Below, in pieces: positions 51,029-59,295 of a stretch of 64,000 nt of DNA. How positions within the stretch are numbered: position 1 is the stretch's first letter; each line of letters begins with the position of its first letter. The stretch spans positions 1 to 64,000 of the forward strand of contig NZ_LGDV01000001.1 in the NCBI RefSeq assembly GCF_001280015.1, read 5' to 3'. The notes under the pieces were generated by a model. The model saw only the letters and a list, made by a program, of their open reading frames with translations. It ran no database searches and was not told the origin of the DNA. This DNA comes from Streptomyces sp. MMG1121 (GTDB taxonomy: Bacteria; Actinomycetota; Actinomycetes; Streptomycetales; Streptomycetaceae). Made by a program: the position numbers and the translations under genes.

Positions 51029-51940
51029 ATGACTACCGACACCACCACCCAGGACACCGCCCCCGGCGCCCCCGCCTCCGGCGAGGTCGTCCTCGACGCC
51101 CGCGGCGTGACCATGCGCTTCGGCGGTCTGACGGCCGTGCGGAACGTGGACCTGACCGTGAACAGCGGGGAGATCGTCGGCCTGATCGGCCCCAACGGCG
51201 CCGGCAAGACGACCTTCTTCAACTGCCTGACCGGCCTGTACGTGCCCACCGAGGGCGAGGTCCGCTACAAGGACCAGGTGCTGCCGCCGAAGTCCTTCAA
51301 GGTCACCGCGGCCGGCATCGCCCGTACCTTCCAGAACATCCGGCTGTTCGCGAACATGACGGTGCTGGAGAACGTCCTGGTCGGCCGGCACACCCGCACC
51401 AAGGAGGGCCTGTGGTCCGCGCTGCTGCGCGGCCCGGGATTCCACCGCGCCGAGGCGGCCTCCCGCGAACGGGCCATGGAACTGCTCGCGTTCGTGGGCC
51501 TCGACCGCAAGGCCGAGCACCTCGCCCGCAACCTCCCCTACGGCGAGCAGCGCAAGCTGGAGATCGCCCGCGCCCTGGCCAGCGAACCCGGTCTGCTGCT
51601 GCTCGACGAGCCGACGGCCGGTATGAACCCGCAGGAGACCCGGGCCACCGAGGAACTGGTCTTCGCCATCCGGGACAAGGGCATCGCCGTCCTCGTCATC
51701 GAGCACGACATGCGGTTCATCTTCAACCTCTGCGACCGGGTGGCCGTCCTGGTGCAGGGCGAGAAGCTGATCGAGGGCGACAGCGCTACCGTCCAGGGCG
51801 ACGAGCGGGTGATCGCGGCCTACCTGGGCGAGCCCTTCGAGAACGCGCCCGGCGACGAGGAGGCGGCCGAGGTCGAGGCCGCCGAGGCGCACGCCGAGAC
51901 CACGACGGACGCCGCGCCCGGCAAGGAGAACGACCGATGA
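51029..51940 (+). CDS. livG: Branched-chain amino acid ABC transporter ATPase LivG
   Basis: 303 aa. Walker A GPNGAGKTTF, signature YGEQRKLEIARAL, Walker B LLLLDEPTAGMNP and H-loop VIEHDMRFI, all as in LivG. An acidic Glu/Ala tail of about 40 residues follows the core and is unusual compared with the 255-aa E. coli protein. ATG at 51029, 5 bp after livM. Energises the transporter with LivF. Its TGA overlaps the ATG of livF. Confidence 0.94.
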   Translation: MTTDTTTQDTAPGAPASGEVVLDARGVTMRFGGLTAVRNVDLTVNSGEIVGLIGPNGAGKTTFFNCLTGLYVPTEGEVRYKDQVLPPKSFKVTAAGIARTFQNIRLFANMTVLENVLVGRHTRTKEGLWSALLRGPGFHRAEAASRERAMELLAFVGLDRKAEHLARNLPYGEQRKLEIARALASEPGLLLLDEPTAGMNPQETRATEELVFAIRDKGIAVLVIEHDMRFIFNLCDRVAVLVQGEKLIEGDSATVQGDERVIAAYLGEPFENAPGDEEAAEVEAAEAHAETTTDAAPGKENDR

Positions 51941-52653
51941 CCGCACTGCTCGAAGTCGAGGACCTGCGGGTCGCCTACGGCAAGATCGAGGCCGTCAAGG
52001 GCATCTCCTTCACGGTCGAGGCCGGCCAGGTGGTCACCCTCATCGGCACCAACGGCGCCGGCAAGACCACCACGCTGCGCACGCTGTCGGGCCTGCTCAA
52101 GCCCGTCGGCGGGCAGATCCGGTTCAACGGCAAGTCGCTCAAGAAGGTGCCCGCCCACCAGATCGTCCAGCTCGGCCTCGCCCACTCCCCCGAGGGGCGG
52201 CACATCTTCCCGCGCATGACCATCGAGGACAATCTGCGCCTCGGTGCCTTCCTGCGCAGCGACAAGCCGGGCGTCGAGAAGGACATCCAGCGTGCCTACG
52301 ACCTCTTCCCCATCCTCGGGGAGCGCAGAAAGCAGGCCGCGGGCACCCTCTCCGGCGGTGAGCAGCAGATGCTGGCGATGGGCCGGGCGCTGATGTCCCA
52401 GCCGAAGCTGCTGATGCTGGACGAGCCGTCGATGGGACTGTCGCCGATCATGATGCAGAAGATCATGGCGACGATCGCCGAGCTGAAGTCCCAGGGCACG
52501 ACGATCCTGCTGGTCGAGCAGAACGCCCAGGCGGCGCTCTCCCTTGCCGACCAGGGGCACGTCATGGAGGTCGGCACGGTCGTGCTGTCCGGCACGGGGC
52601 AGGATCTGCTGCACGACGAGTCCGTGCGGAAGGCCTATCTCGGCGAGGACTAG
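51937..52653 (+). CDS. livF: Branched-chain amino acid ABC transporter ATPase LivF
   Basis: 238 aa, normal length. Walker A GTNGAGKTTT, signature LSGGEQQMLAMGRAL, Walker B LLMLDEPSMGLSP, H-loop LLVEQNAQ. The ATG lies within ATGA shared with the livG stop, so translation is coupled; the ribosome site is AAGGAG. Last gene of the liv operon; a terminator follows 13 bp later. Heterodimer partner of LivG. Confidence 0.95.
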   Translation: MTALLEVEDLRVAYGKIEAVKGISFTVEAGQVVTLIGTNGAGKTTTLRTLSGLLKPVGGQIRFNGKSLKKVPAHQIVQLGLAHSPEGRHIFPRMTIEDNLRLGAFLRSDKPGVEKDIQRAYDLFPILGERRKQAAGTLSGGEQQMLAMGRALMSQPKLLMLDEPSMGLSPIMMQKIMATIAELKSQGTTILLVEQNAQAALSLADQGHVMEVGTVVLSGTGQDLLHDESVRKAYLGED

Positions 52654-52665
52654 AGGTCCGCGGGA

Positions 52666-52689
52666 CCCCGCGCCCGAAGGGGCGCGGGG
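52666..52689. terminator. Terminator between livF and the ANTAR regulator
   Basis: Stem CCCCGCGCCC (52666-52675) pairs with GGGCGCGGGG (52680-52689) over loop GAAG. It lies between two convergent genes and may serve both. One arm contains the dispersed repeat GGGGCGCGGGGAAC (52679-52692), also at 29518. Confidence 0.8.
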
Positions 52690-52702
52690 AACTCCCGAAC
52701 TC

Positions 52703-53359
52703 TCAGCCCTTCTTGCCCGCCTTCTTCTCCTCGCTGTCCGCGATGACCGCCTCGGCGACCTGCTGCATCGACATACGGCGGTCCATGGAGGTCTTCTGGA
52801 TCCAGCGGAAGGCGGCCGGCTCGGTCAGACCGTACTCGGTCTGGAGGACGGACTTCGCGCGGTCGACCAGCTTGCGGGTCTCCAGCCGCAGGGTGAGGTC
52901 GGCGACCTCCTTCTCCAGCTGCTTCAGCTCGGTGAAGCGGGAGACGGCCATCTCGATGGCCGGGACGACGTCGCTCTTGCTGAACGGCTTCACCAGGTAC
53001 GCCATCGCACCGGCGTCCCGGGCGCGCTCCACGAGGTCGCGCTGCGAGAAGGCGGTGAGCATCAGGACCGGCGCGATGGACTCCTCGGCGATCTTCTCGG
53101 CCGCGGAGATGCCGTCCAGCTTGGGCATCTTCACGTCCAGGATGACCAGGTCCGGCCTGTGCTCGCGGGCCAGCTCGACGGCCTGCTCGCCATCACCGGC
53201 CTCACCGACGACGCTGTACCCCTCTTCCTCCAGCATCTCTTTCAGATCGAGCCGGATCAGGGCCTCGTCCTCGGCGATGACGACACGGGTCGTCAGCGGA
53301 GGCACGTGCGACTTGTCGTCGTCGGGCGCGTCTACGGGCTGGGGCGACTCGGCGGTCAC
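52703..53359 (-). CDS. ANTAR-domain response regulator (PdtaR-like)
   Basis: 218 aa. Receiver domain at about residues 24-140: acidic pocket VVIAEDEALIRLDL, phosphorylation Asp in DLVILDVKMPKLDG, and LMLTAFSQRDLV with Thr and KPF for the conserved Lys. The C-terminal ANTAR domain (KLVDRAKSVLQTEYGLTEPA, then RMSMQQVAEAVI) binds paired RNA hairpins to block terminators. This matches mycobacterial PdtaR (Rv1626). No sensor kinase is adjacent. GTG start with GAGGAG before it. Neighbour of tRNA and pyk. Confidence 0.92.
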   Translation of the reverse strand: MTAESPQPVDAPDDDKSHVPPLTTRVVIAEDEALIRLDLKEMLEEEGYSVVGEAGDGEQAVELAREHRPDLVILDVKMPKLDGISAAEKIAEESIAPVLMLTAFSQRDLVERARDAGAMAYLVKPFSKSDVVPAIEMAVSRFTELKQLEKEVADLTLRLETRKLVDRAKSVLQTEYGLTEPAAFRWIQKTSMDRRMSMQQVAEAVIADSEEKKAGKKG

Positions 53360-53389
53360 GGGGGCTCCTCGTTCAAGGCACGGGTACTG

Positions 53390-53420
53390 CTGACAAGAGC
53401 CTACCTAGCTACGGTATGGT
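53390..53420 (+). promoter_or_regulatory. Candidate promoter of the tRNA gene
   Basis: CTGACA (53390-53395) and TATGGT (53415-53420) are 19 bases apart, acceptable for an HrdB-type promoter. The tRNA begins 40 bp downstream. Confidence 0.4.
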
Positions 53421-53459
53421 GGACGCGCGGAGGGTCGGGGGAAACCTTGGATTCTGCGA

Positions 53460-53534
53460 GCCCCGGTAGCCCAATTGGCAGCAGGCAACGGATTCAAAAC
53501 CCGTACAGTGTCGGTTCGAGTCCGACCCGGGGCA
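53460..53534 (+). tRNA. tRNA with CAA anticodon (Leu), short variable loop
   Basis: 75 nt. Acceptor GCCCCGG (53460-53466) pairs with CCGGGGC (53527-53533), discriminator A. T-arm GTCGG-TTCGAGT-CCGAC is perfect. Anticodon loop TTCAAAA (53493-53499) gives CAA, for leucine UUG. The last pair of the anticodon stem is an A-C mismatch. The variable region is only 5 nt (ACAGT), while bacterial leucine tRNAs have a long variable arm. The D-arm (CAATTGGCAGCA loop) resembles the glutamine tRNA family. CCA is not encoded. Confidence 0.85.
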
Positions 53535-53566
53535 CTTTTTCCTTGGATTCCAAGGTCAGCGTTTCG

Positions 53567-53595
53567 AAGGGGCCCCTCGTGCCGAGGGGCCCCTT
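53567..53595. terminator. Terminator between the tRNA and pyk
   Basis: Perfect 13-bp stem AAGGGGCCCCTCG with loop TGC, followed by TT on the plus strand. A smaller hairpin CCTTGG-ATT-CCAAGG (53541-53555) comes first. The pair stands between convergent genes, so it can stop both. Confidence 0.9.
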
Positions 53596-53635
53596 TTCCG
53601 TTCTGCCCGGACCGTCGGTCACTTCGGACCGTCGG

Positions 53636-55072
53636 CTACTTCGGACTGTCGTCCTCGCCGATGTGGTGGACGCGGACCAGATTGGTCGAGCCGGAGACCC
53701 CGGGCGGGGAGCCGGCCGTGATCACCACGACGTCGCCCTTCCGGCAGCGGCCGTACTTCAGCAGCAGCTCGTCCACCTGGTCGACCATGGCGTCGGTGGA
53801 GTCGACGTGCGGGCCGAGGAAGGTCTCCGCGCCCCAGGTGAGGCTGAGCTGGGAGCGGGTGGCGGGCTCCGGGGTGAAGGCGAGCAGCGGGATCGGCGAG
53901 CGGTAGCGGGAGAGCCGGCGGGCGGTGTCTCCCGACTGGGTGAACGCCACCAGGAACTTCGCGCCGAGGAAGTCGCCCATCTCGGCGGCGGCCCGGGCGA
54001 CCGCGCCGCCCTGGGTGCGGGGCTTGTTGCTCTCGGTCAGCGGCGGCAGGCCCGCCGCGAGCATGCCCTCCTCGGCCGCCTCGACGATCTTCGCCATGGT
54101 GCGCACGGTCTCGACCGGGTACTTACCGACGCTGGTCTCGCCGGACAGCATCACCGCGTCCGTGCCGTCGAGGACCGCGTTGGCCACGTCGGAGGCCTCG
54201 GCGCGGGTCGGACGGGAGTTGTCGATCATCGAGTCGAGCATCTGGGTGGCGACGATGACCGGCTTGGCGTTGCGCCTGGCAAGCTTGACCGCGCGCTTCT
54301 GCACGATCGGCACCTGCTCCAGCGGCATCTCCACACCCAGGTCGCCGCGCGCGACCATGATGCCGTCGAAGGCGGCGACGATCTCGTCGATGTTCTCGAC
54401 GGCCTGCGGCTTCTCGACCTTGGCGATCACCGGCAGACGGCGGCCCTCCTCGGCCATGATGCGGTGCACGTCCTCGGCGTCCCGGCCGCTGCGCACGAAG
54501 GACAGGGCGATCACGTCACAGCCTGTGCGCAGCGCCCAGCGCAGGTCTTCCTCGTCCTTCCCGGAGAGGGCGGGGACGGAGACGGCGACGCCGGGGAGGT
54601 TGAGGCCCTTGTGGTCGGAGACCATGCCGCCCTCGACCACCCGGGTGCGCACGCGCGGGCCGTCGACGGAGGTGACCTCCAGGCAGACCTTGCCGTCGTC
54701 CACCAGGACACGCTCGCCGGGGGTGACGTCGCCGGCGAGGCCGGCGTAGGTGGTGCCGCACCGGTGACGGTCGCCCGCGACGCCCTCCTCGACGGTGATG
54801 GTGAACTCGTCGCCGCGTTCAAGCAGTACGGGGCCCTCGCCGAAGTGACCGAGCCGGATCTTCGGACCTTGAAGGTCGGCGAGAATTCCGACACTGCGAC
54901 CGGCCTCATCGGCCGCCTTTCGCACGCGCCGATAGCGCTCCTCGTGTTCGGCGTGCGTGCCATGGCTGAGGTTGAGGCGGGCGACGTCCATTCCGGCCTC
55001 GACCAGTGCCTTGATCTGGTCGTACGAGTCGGTGGCGGGCCCCAATGTACAGACGATCTTCGCTCGGCGCAT
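53636..55072 (-). CDS. pyk: Pyruvate kinase
   Basis: 478 aa, normal. Final step of glycolysis: phosphoenolpyruvate plus ADP to pyruvate plus ATP. Visible are MRRAKIVCTLGPATDSYDQI, LNLSHGTHAEH, the active-site region VIAKVEKPQAVENIDEIV with catalytic Lys, MVARGDLGVEMPLEQVP and VMLSGETSVGKYPVETV. ATG at 55072. Upstream DNA (55073-55192) is relatively AT-rich with TTGACA at 55151 on the plus strand and CAACAC/GTGTTG inverted copies; it probably contains the pyk promoter. Streptomycetes often have two pyk genes; this one sits with the ANTAR regulator. Confidence 0.96.
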   Translation of the reverse strand: MRRAKIVCTLGPATDSYDQIKALVEAGMDVARLNLSHGTHAEHEERYRRVRKAADEAGRSVGILADLQGPKIRLGHFGEGPVLLERGDEFTITVEEGVAGDRHRCGTTYAGLAGDVTPGERVLVDDGKVCLEVTSVDGPRVRTRVVEGGMVSDHKGLNLPGVAVSVPALSGKDEEDLRWALRTGCDVIALSFVRSGRDAEDVHRIMAEEGRRLPVIAKVEKPQAVENIDEIVAAFDGIMVARGDLGVEMPLEQVPIVQKRAVKLARRNAKPVIVATQMLDSMIDNSRPTRAEASDVANAVLDGTDAVMLSGETSVGKYPVETVRTMAKIVEAAEEGMLAAGLPPLTESNKPRTQGGAVARAAAEMGDFLGAKFLVAFTQSGDTARRLSRYRSPIPLLAFTPEPATRSQLSLTWGAETFLGPHVDSTDAMVDQVDELLLKYGRCRKGDVVVITAGSPPGVSGSTNLVRVHHIGEDDSPK

Positions 55073-55192
55073 AGGTCGAGCCTAGGCCTTACCCGTCAGT
55101 AGAAATTTGGCTCCGCATGACCACTCAACACACTTTGCGTGAAGGGTTATTGACAAGTGTTGAATTGTGCGACGGCCCGCTCCTATGAGCGA

Positions 55193-55315
55193 TTAACAGG
55201 CCAGGAAGTTCAGGTCGACGGCGTCGGCGATCGCCCTGGCGCCGGCGTCATCGACGAAGCCCTCATGGGGGTTGATGACGGCGGTGCGATGGGCGGCGAT
55301 CCAAGTCGTGGTCAT
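55193..55315 (-). CDS. Possible small protein or gene remnant, 40 aa
   Basis: Short frame from ATG 55315 to TAA 55193, giving MTTTWIAAHRTAVINPHEGF and a second half that ends DAVDLNFLAC. Thirty-five of the forty third bases are G or C, as in genes here. The ribosome site is not convincing. I do not recognise a family. It lies downstream of the monooxygenase on the same strand and upstream of the pyk region; it may be a small gene or the leftover of a longer one. Confidence 0.35.
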   Translation of the reverse strand: MTTTWIAAHRTAVINPHEGFVDDAGARAIADAVDLNFLAC

Positions 55316-55372
55316 GGAATGCGCCAACACCGCCGTCGGCGGGCTTCTTCCGGCATTACCGGTTCCTTGCCC

Positions 55373-56788
55373 TCACTCGGCCAGCGGTGTCAGATGCCGG
55401 ACCGGGTGGGGCTTACGGGCCTGCGGCACCCGGGGGTGGTGCTCCTGAAGTCCGAAGGTGGTGAAGGCCGTTCGGCCGGGCAGCGGGTAGGGGCCCTTCG
55501 TGATGAGTGAGTTGAGGATGCTCGCGCTGCGCCAGGCGGCGAGACCTAGGTCGGGCGCGCCGACACCGTGGGTGTGCAGCTCGGCGTTCTGGACGTAGAC
55601 CGAACCGGTGACCGAGGGGTCGAGGACGAGCCGGAACTCCTCGTCGATGCGCGGGCGTTCGCTGCTGTCGCGTCGCATGTAGGGGTCGAGCCCGGCGAGG
55701 ATGCGGCCGAGCGGGCGTTCGCGGTAGCCGGTGGCGAGGACTACGGCGTCGGTGGTGAGCCGGGAGCGGCTGCCCTGCTGGAGATGCTCCAGATGGAGTT
55801 CGACCTTGGTGGTCGCGATCCGGCCGGCCGTACGGACCCGGACGCCGGGGGTGAGGACGGCTTCGGGCCAGCCGCCGCGCAGGGTGCGCCGGTACAGCTC
55901 GTCGTGGATGGCGGCCAGTGTGCCCGCGTCGATGCCCTTGTGCAGCTGCCACTGGGCGGCGACGACCCGGTCCCGGACGGGCTCGGTGAGGGCGTGGAAG
56001 TAGCGCGTGTAGTCGGGGGTGAAGTGCTCCAGGCCGAGCTTGGAGTACTCCATCGGCGCGAACGCCTCGCTGCGGCCGATCCAGTGCAGCTTCTCGCGCC
56101 CCGCCGGTCGGTGGCGCAGCAGGTCGAGGAAGACCTCGGCGCCGGACTGTCCGGAGCCGACGACGGTGACGTGCTCGGCGGCGAGGATGCCGTCGCGGTG
56201 GTCGAGATAGTCGGCGGCGTGGATGACGGGCACGCCAGGGGCGTCCACCAGCGGCCTGAGCGGGTCGGGCACATGAGGGGCGGTGCCGATGCCGAGGACC
56301 ACGTTGCGGGTGTAGGTACGGCCCAGCGCCTCGGCCTCGCCCTCGGCGTCGAGCTGGGTGAAGTCGACCTCGAAAACGTCCCGTTCGGGGTTCCAGCGGA
56401 CCGAGTCGACCTGGTGGCGAAAGCGCAGCCCGGGCAGGTTCTGTGCGACCCAGCGGCAGTAGGCGTCGTACTCGGCGCGCTGGATGTGGTGGCGCTCGGC
56501 GAAGTAGAAGGGATAGAGCCGCTCGCGGGACCTGAGGTAGTTCAGGAAGGTCCACGGGCTGGTCGGGTCGGCGAGGGTCACCAGGTCGGCGAGGAACGGC
56601 ACTTGGACGGTGGCGCCCTCGATGAGCAGGCCGGGGTGCCAGTCGAAGCCGGGGCGCTGTTCGTAGAAGACGGCGTCGAGTTCGGCGAGCGGGTGGGCGA
56701 GGGCGGCCAGGGAGAGGTTGCACGGTCCGATGCCGACGCCGACCAGGTCGCGGGGCGAGGCGGGCTCGTGGCGTGGGGGGTTGGTCAT
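55373..56788 (-). CDS. Lysine/ornithine N-monooxygenase (SidA/IucD type)
   Basis: 471 aa. Flavin-dependent amine hydroxylase: FAD motif GVGIGPCNL at 17-25, NADPH motif VVGSGQSGAEVF near 209-220, and ATGYRERPL late. WHPGLLIEGATVQVPFL is the substrate-side family signature. In desferrioxamine synthesis such an enzyme (DesB) hydroxylates cadaverine. It overlaps the decarboxylase gene by ATGA, so they act together. No acyltransferase or NIS synthetase gene lies next to them, and I see no iron box. The end product is therefore uncertain. Confidence 0.92.
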   Translation of the reverse strand: MTNPPRHEPASPRDLVGVGIGPCNLSLAALAHPLAELDAVFYEQRPGFDWHPGLLIEGATVQVPFLADLVTLADPTSPWTFLNYLRSRERLYPFYFAERHHIQRAEYDAYCRWVAQNLPGLRFRHQVDSVRWNPERDVFEVDFTQLDAEGEAEALGRTYTRNVVLGIGTAPHVPDPLRPLVDAPGVPVIHAADYLDHRDGILAAEHVTVVGSGQSGAEVFLDLLRHRPAGREKLHWIGRSEAFAPMEYSKLGLEHFTPDYTRYFHALTEPVRDRVVAAQWQLHKGIDAGTLAAIHDELYRRTLRGGWPEAVLTPGVRVRTAGRIATTKVELHLEHLQQGSRSRLTTDAVVLATGYRERPLGRILAGLDPYMRRDSSERPRIDEEFRLVLDPSVTGSVYVQNAELHTHGVGAPDLGLAAWRSASILNSLITKGPYPLPGRTAFTTFGLQEHHPRVPQARKPHPVRHLTPLAE

Positions 56789-58233
56789 ACGGGGGTGCCT
56801 TCTTCTGCGGGTTTCTTCACAGGGGCTTGTGCGGGTTTCGTCGCTGCGGCTGCTGCGAGCTTCAGCACACGGGCCAGGTCGTCCGGCCGGATGTGGGGGT
56901 TGAGGAGGGTGGCCTTGAGCCAGAGCCGGCCGTCGGCCCGGGCCCGGCCGAGGACGGCCCGGCCCTCGTGCAGCAGCCTGCGGCGTACGGCCGCCACGTC
57001 GTCGTCGCCCGCCCCGGCGGGCCGGAACAGGACCGTGCTGATCACGGGCGTGTCGTACAGCTCGAAGCCGGGGTGTTCGGCGACGAGGGCGGCGAACTCG
57101 CGCGCGCGGGCGCAGACCTGGTCGACCAGGGCGCCGAGTCCGGTGCGGCCCAGGGTCTTCAGGGTGACGGCGATCTTGAGGATGTCGGGGCGGCGCGAGG
57201 TGCGCAGCGAACGGCCGAGCAGGTCGGGGAATCCGGCCTCGGTGTCGTCGTCGGCGTTCAGGTAGTCGGCGCGCTGGTGGAGTACAGCGAGTTCGGCGGG
57301 GCGGGCGACGGCGAGGAGACCGGCGGCGACCGGCTGCCAGCCGAGCTTGTGCAGGTCCAGGGTGACGGTGTGGGCGGCGTCGAGGCCGGCGAGTTTCTCG
57401 CGGTGGCGGTCGCTGAACAGCAGGCCCGAGCCGTAGGCGGCGTCGATGTGCAGCCGGGTGCCGTGGGCGGCGCACAGGGCCGCGATCTCGGGCAGCGGGT
57501 CGATGAGTCCGGCATGGGTGGTGCCGGCGGTGGCGGCGACCAGCAGCGGGCCGCGGAGCGTGGTGAGGGCCTCGTCCAGGGCGGCCGGGTCCAGGAGGCC
57601 GCTCGGGGCGGGGACGACGACCGGGTCGGGCAGTCCGAGCAGCCATGCGGCGCGCGGCAGCGAGTGGTGGGCGTTCGCCCCGCAGACGAGCCGGACGCCG
57701 GCGCCGTGCGCCTCGCGGGCGAGCAGCAGGGCGAGTTGGTTGGATTCGGTGCCGCCGGTGGTGACCAGGGCGTCAGCGAGCCCGGCCGCGTGGGCGAGCG
57801 CGCGGGTGACCGCGGCTTCCAGGGCGGCGGCGGCCGGGGCCTGGTCCCAGGAGTCCAGGGAGGGGTTGAGGACGCTCGCCGCGAGGTCGGCGGCGGTGGC
57901 CACGGCGAGCGGCGGGCAGTGCAGATGGGCCGCGCACAGCGGGTCGGCGGGGTCGGCGGCGCCCTCGGCCAGGACGTGCACGAGGGCGCGCAGCGCGTCG
58001 GGGTCGCCGTGGTCCGCCAGCGGATCCCCGAGCACCTCGGCGACGCGCGCGGCCACAGCCTCGGGTCCCCCGGCGGGCAGCGGCCCGCCGCGCGCCCGTC
58101 CCCCGGCCGCCAGCGCGTCGAGGACGGTGCCCAGCAACGGGCGCAGGGCGTGGGGGTCGTCGGGGGCCGAGGCGAGGGGCGGGACGGGCAGCGGGCGCCG
58201 GGACGGGGTAGACAGCGGGTCGTCACCGCTCAT
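56785..58233 (-). CDS. PLP-dependent decarboxylase (lysine/diaminobutyrate type)
   Basis: 482 aa, group II decarboxylase. PLP-site motifs: TTGGTESNQLA (158-168), NAHHSLPRAAW, HIDAAYG (262-268) and the Schiff-base K296 in LDLHKLGWQP. Closest in look to DesA-type lysine decarboxylase or diaminobutyrate decarboxylase. It would make the diamine that the coupled monooxygenase hydroxylates. Start ATG 58233 has GGAGG 7 bases before it; ATG 58251 is also open. The upstream gap 58234-58360 shows no DmdR-like iron box. Confidence 0.9.
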   Translation of the reverse strand: MSGDDPLSTPSRRPLPVPPLASAPDDPHALRPLLGTVLDALAAGGRARGGPLPAGGPEAVAARVAEVLGDPLADHGDPDALRALVHVLAEGAADPADPLCAAHLHCPPLAVATAADLAASVLNPSLDSWDQAPAAAALEAAVTRALAHAAGLADALVTTGGTESNQLALLLAREAHGAGVRLVCGANAHHSLPRAAWLLGLPDPVVVPAPSGLLDPAALDEALTTLRGPLLVAATAGTTHAGLIDPLPEIAALCAAHGTRLHIDAAYGSGLLFSDRHREKLAGLDAAHTVTLDLHKLGWQPVAAGLLAVARPAELAVLHQRADYLNADDDTEAGFPDLLGRSLRTSRRPDILKIAVTLKTLGRTGLGALVDQVCARAREFAALVAEHPGFELYDTPVISTVLFRPAGAGDDDVAAVRRRLLHEGRAVLGRARADGRLWLKATLLNPHIRPDDLARVLKLAAAAATKPAQAPVKKPAEEGTPV

Positions 58234-58360
58234 CGGCTGTCCTCCGCTCATGGGCCGGCCTTCGGCTTCCAGCTTGTACCGGAAGTGGCCCGTGTGTCCC
58301 GAAAGACCGACGATCAGAACCCGAAAGTGGGTACTGCCGTGCGGGGAAAATGCGTTGGGA

Positions 58361-59191
58361 TTATGCCGGTCCGCCGAAGTCCTCGACATGGTCGTGGGCC
58401 CACTGGGCAAAGGACCGCGTCGGGACCCCGGTGATCTTCTCCACGGTGTCGTTGATCTCCGGGGGCACGCCGACGGCCTCCGCGAAGGACTGCAGCAGGC
58501 GTTCGAGCATCCGCGGCGGCACGCCCGGGAACAGCTGCGGGCCCGCCTCGTGCGGGTCCGTCTCCACGTACGTCAGCTCCCGGCCGACGGCCTTGCCGAT
58601 CGCCGCGACCTGCTGGAGGTTGGTCGTCGCCGCGGGACCGGTCAGCCGGTGCACGGCGCCCTCGTGCCCGCCGTCGAGCAGGGCGCGTTCGGCGACGGCC
58701 GCCATGTCGTCCTCGTGGATCGGCGCGGAGAGGCTGCCCGCGTAGATGCCGCGGACGGTGTTCCCGGCGCGGATCTGCGGCACCCACGCGAGGGCGTTGG
58801 TGGCGAAGGCGCCCGGCCGCAGGAAGGTCCAGTCGAGCCCGCTGTCACGGACGTGCTGTTCGGCGGTGGCGTGCAGGACATGAATGGGGTGGGTCTCGTC
58901 GGCGCCCTCCTGGACGATGGCGCTGGAGAGCAGGACGACATGGCGCACCCCGCGGGCGCGGGCCCCCTCCAGCAGCGCGGGCGTGGCGGCCTGCGCGTAG
59001 AGGTAGAGGGCCGTCGCCCCGTCGAACAGGGCGGCCGGGTCGTCCGACTGGAATCGCACCACTTCGGCCCCGTCGGGCAGGGCGGCCCGCCGCGGGTCGC
59101 GGGTCAGGGCCCGTACGGGCTGTCCCGCGGCGAGGAGACGGTCGACGAGGGCACGGCCGACGTTGCCGGTCGCTCCGGTCACTACGATCAC
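58361..59191 (-). CDS. NmrA-like NAD(P)-binding oxidoreductase
   Basis: 276 aa. Rossmann fold at the N-terminus (VTGATGNVGRALVDRLL), VVLLSSAIVQEG in the middle, and WTFLRPGAFATNAL, all typical of atypical short-chain dehydrogenases of the NmrA/HSCARG group. No Tyr-x3-Lys pair is obvious, so it may be a redox sensor or a reductase with an altered site. GTG start at 59191 with GGAGG 8 bases upstream. It stands alone between the decarboxylase and pepN. Substrate unknown. Confidence 0.88.
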   Translation of the reverse strand: MIVVTGATGNVGRALVDRLLAAGQPVRALTRDPRRAALPDGAEVVRFQSDDPAALFDGATALYLYAQAATPALLEGARARGVRHVVLLSSAIVQEGADETHPIHVLHATAEQHVRDSGLDWTFLRPGAFATNALAWVPQIRAGNTVRGIYAGSLSAPIHEDDMAAVAERALLDGGHEGAVHRLTGPAATTNLQQVAAIGKAVGRELTYVETDPHEAGPQLFPGVPPRMLERLLQSFAEAVGVPPEINDTVEKITGVPTRSFAQWAHDHVEDFGGPA

Positions 59192-59295
59192 GATGGTGCC
59201 TCCGAAAGCTCGGTCGATCACTCGTGACCGAGCCTAGGAAGGCGACCGGAGCGCCGCATCGTCGGCAAGCAGCAGTCGCGCCTACGTCTTCCGTC

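Noticed and set aside
58234-58360. Iron-regulator (DmdR) box before the decarboxylase/monooxygenase pair
   Set aside because: No TTAGGTTAGG-like inverted repeat is visible in this gap.
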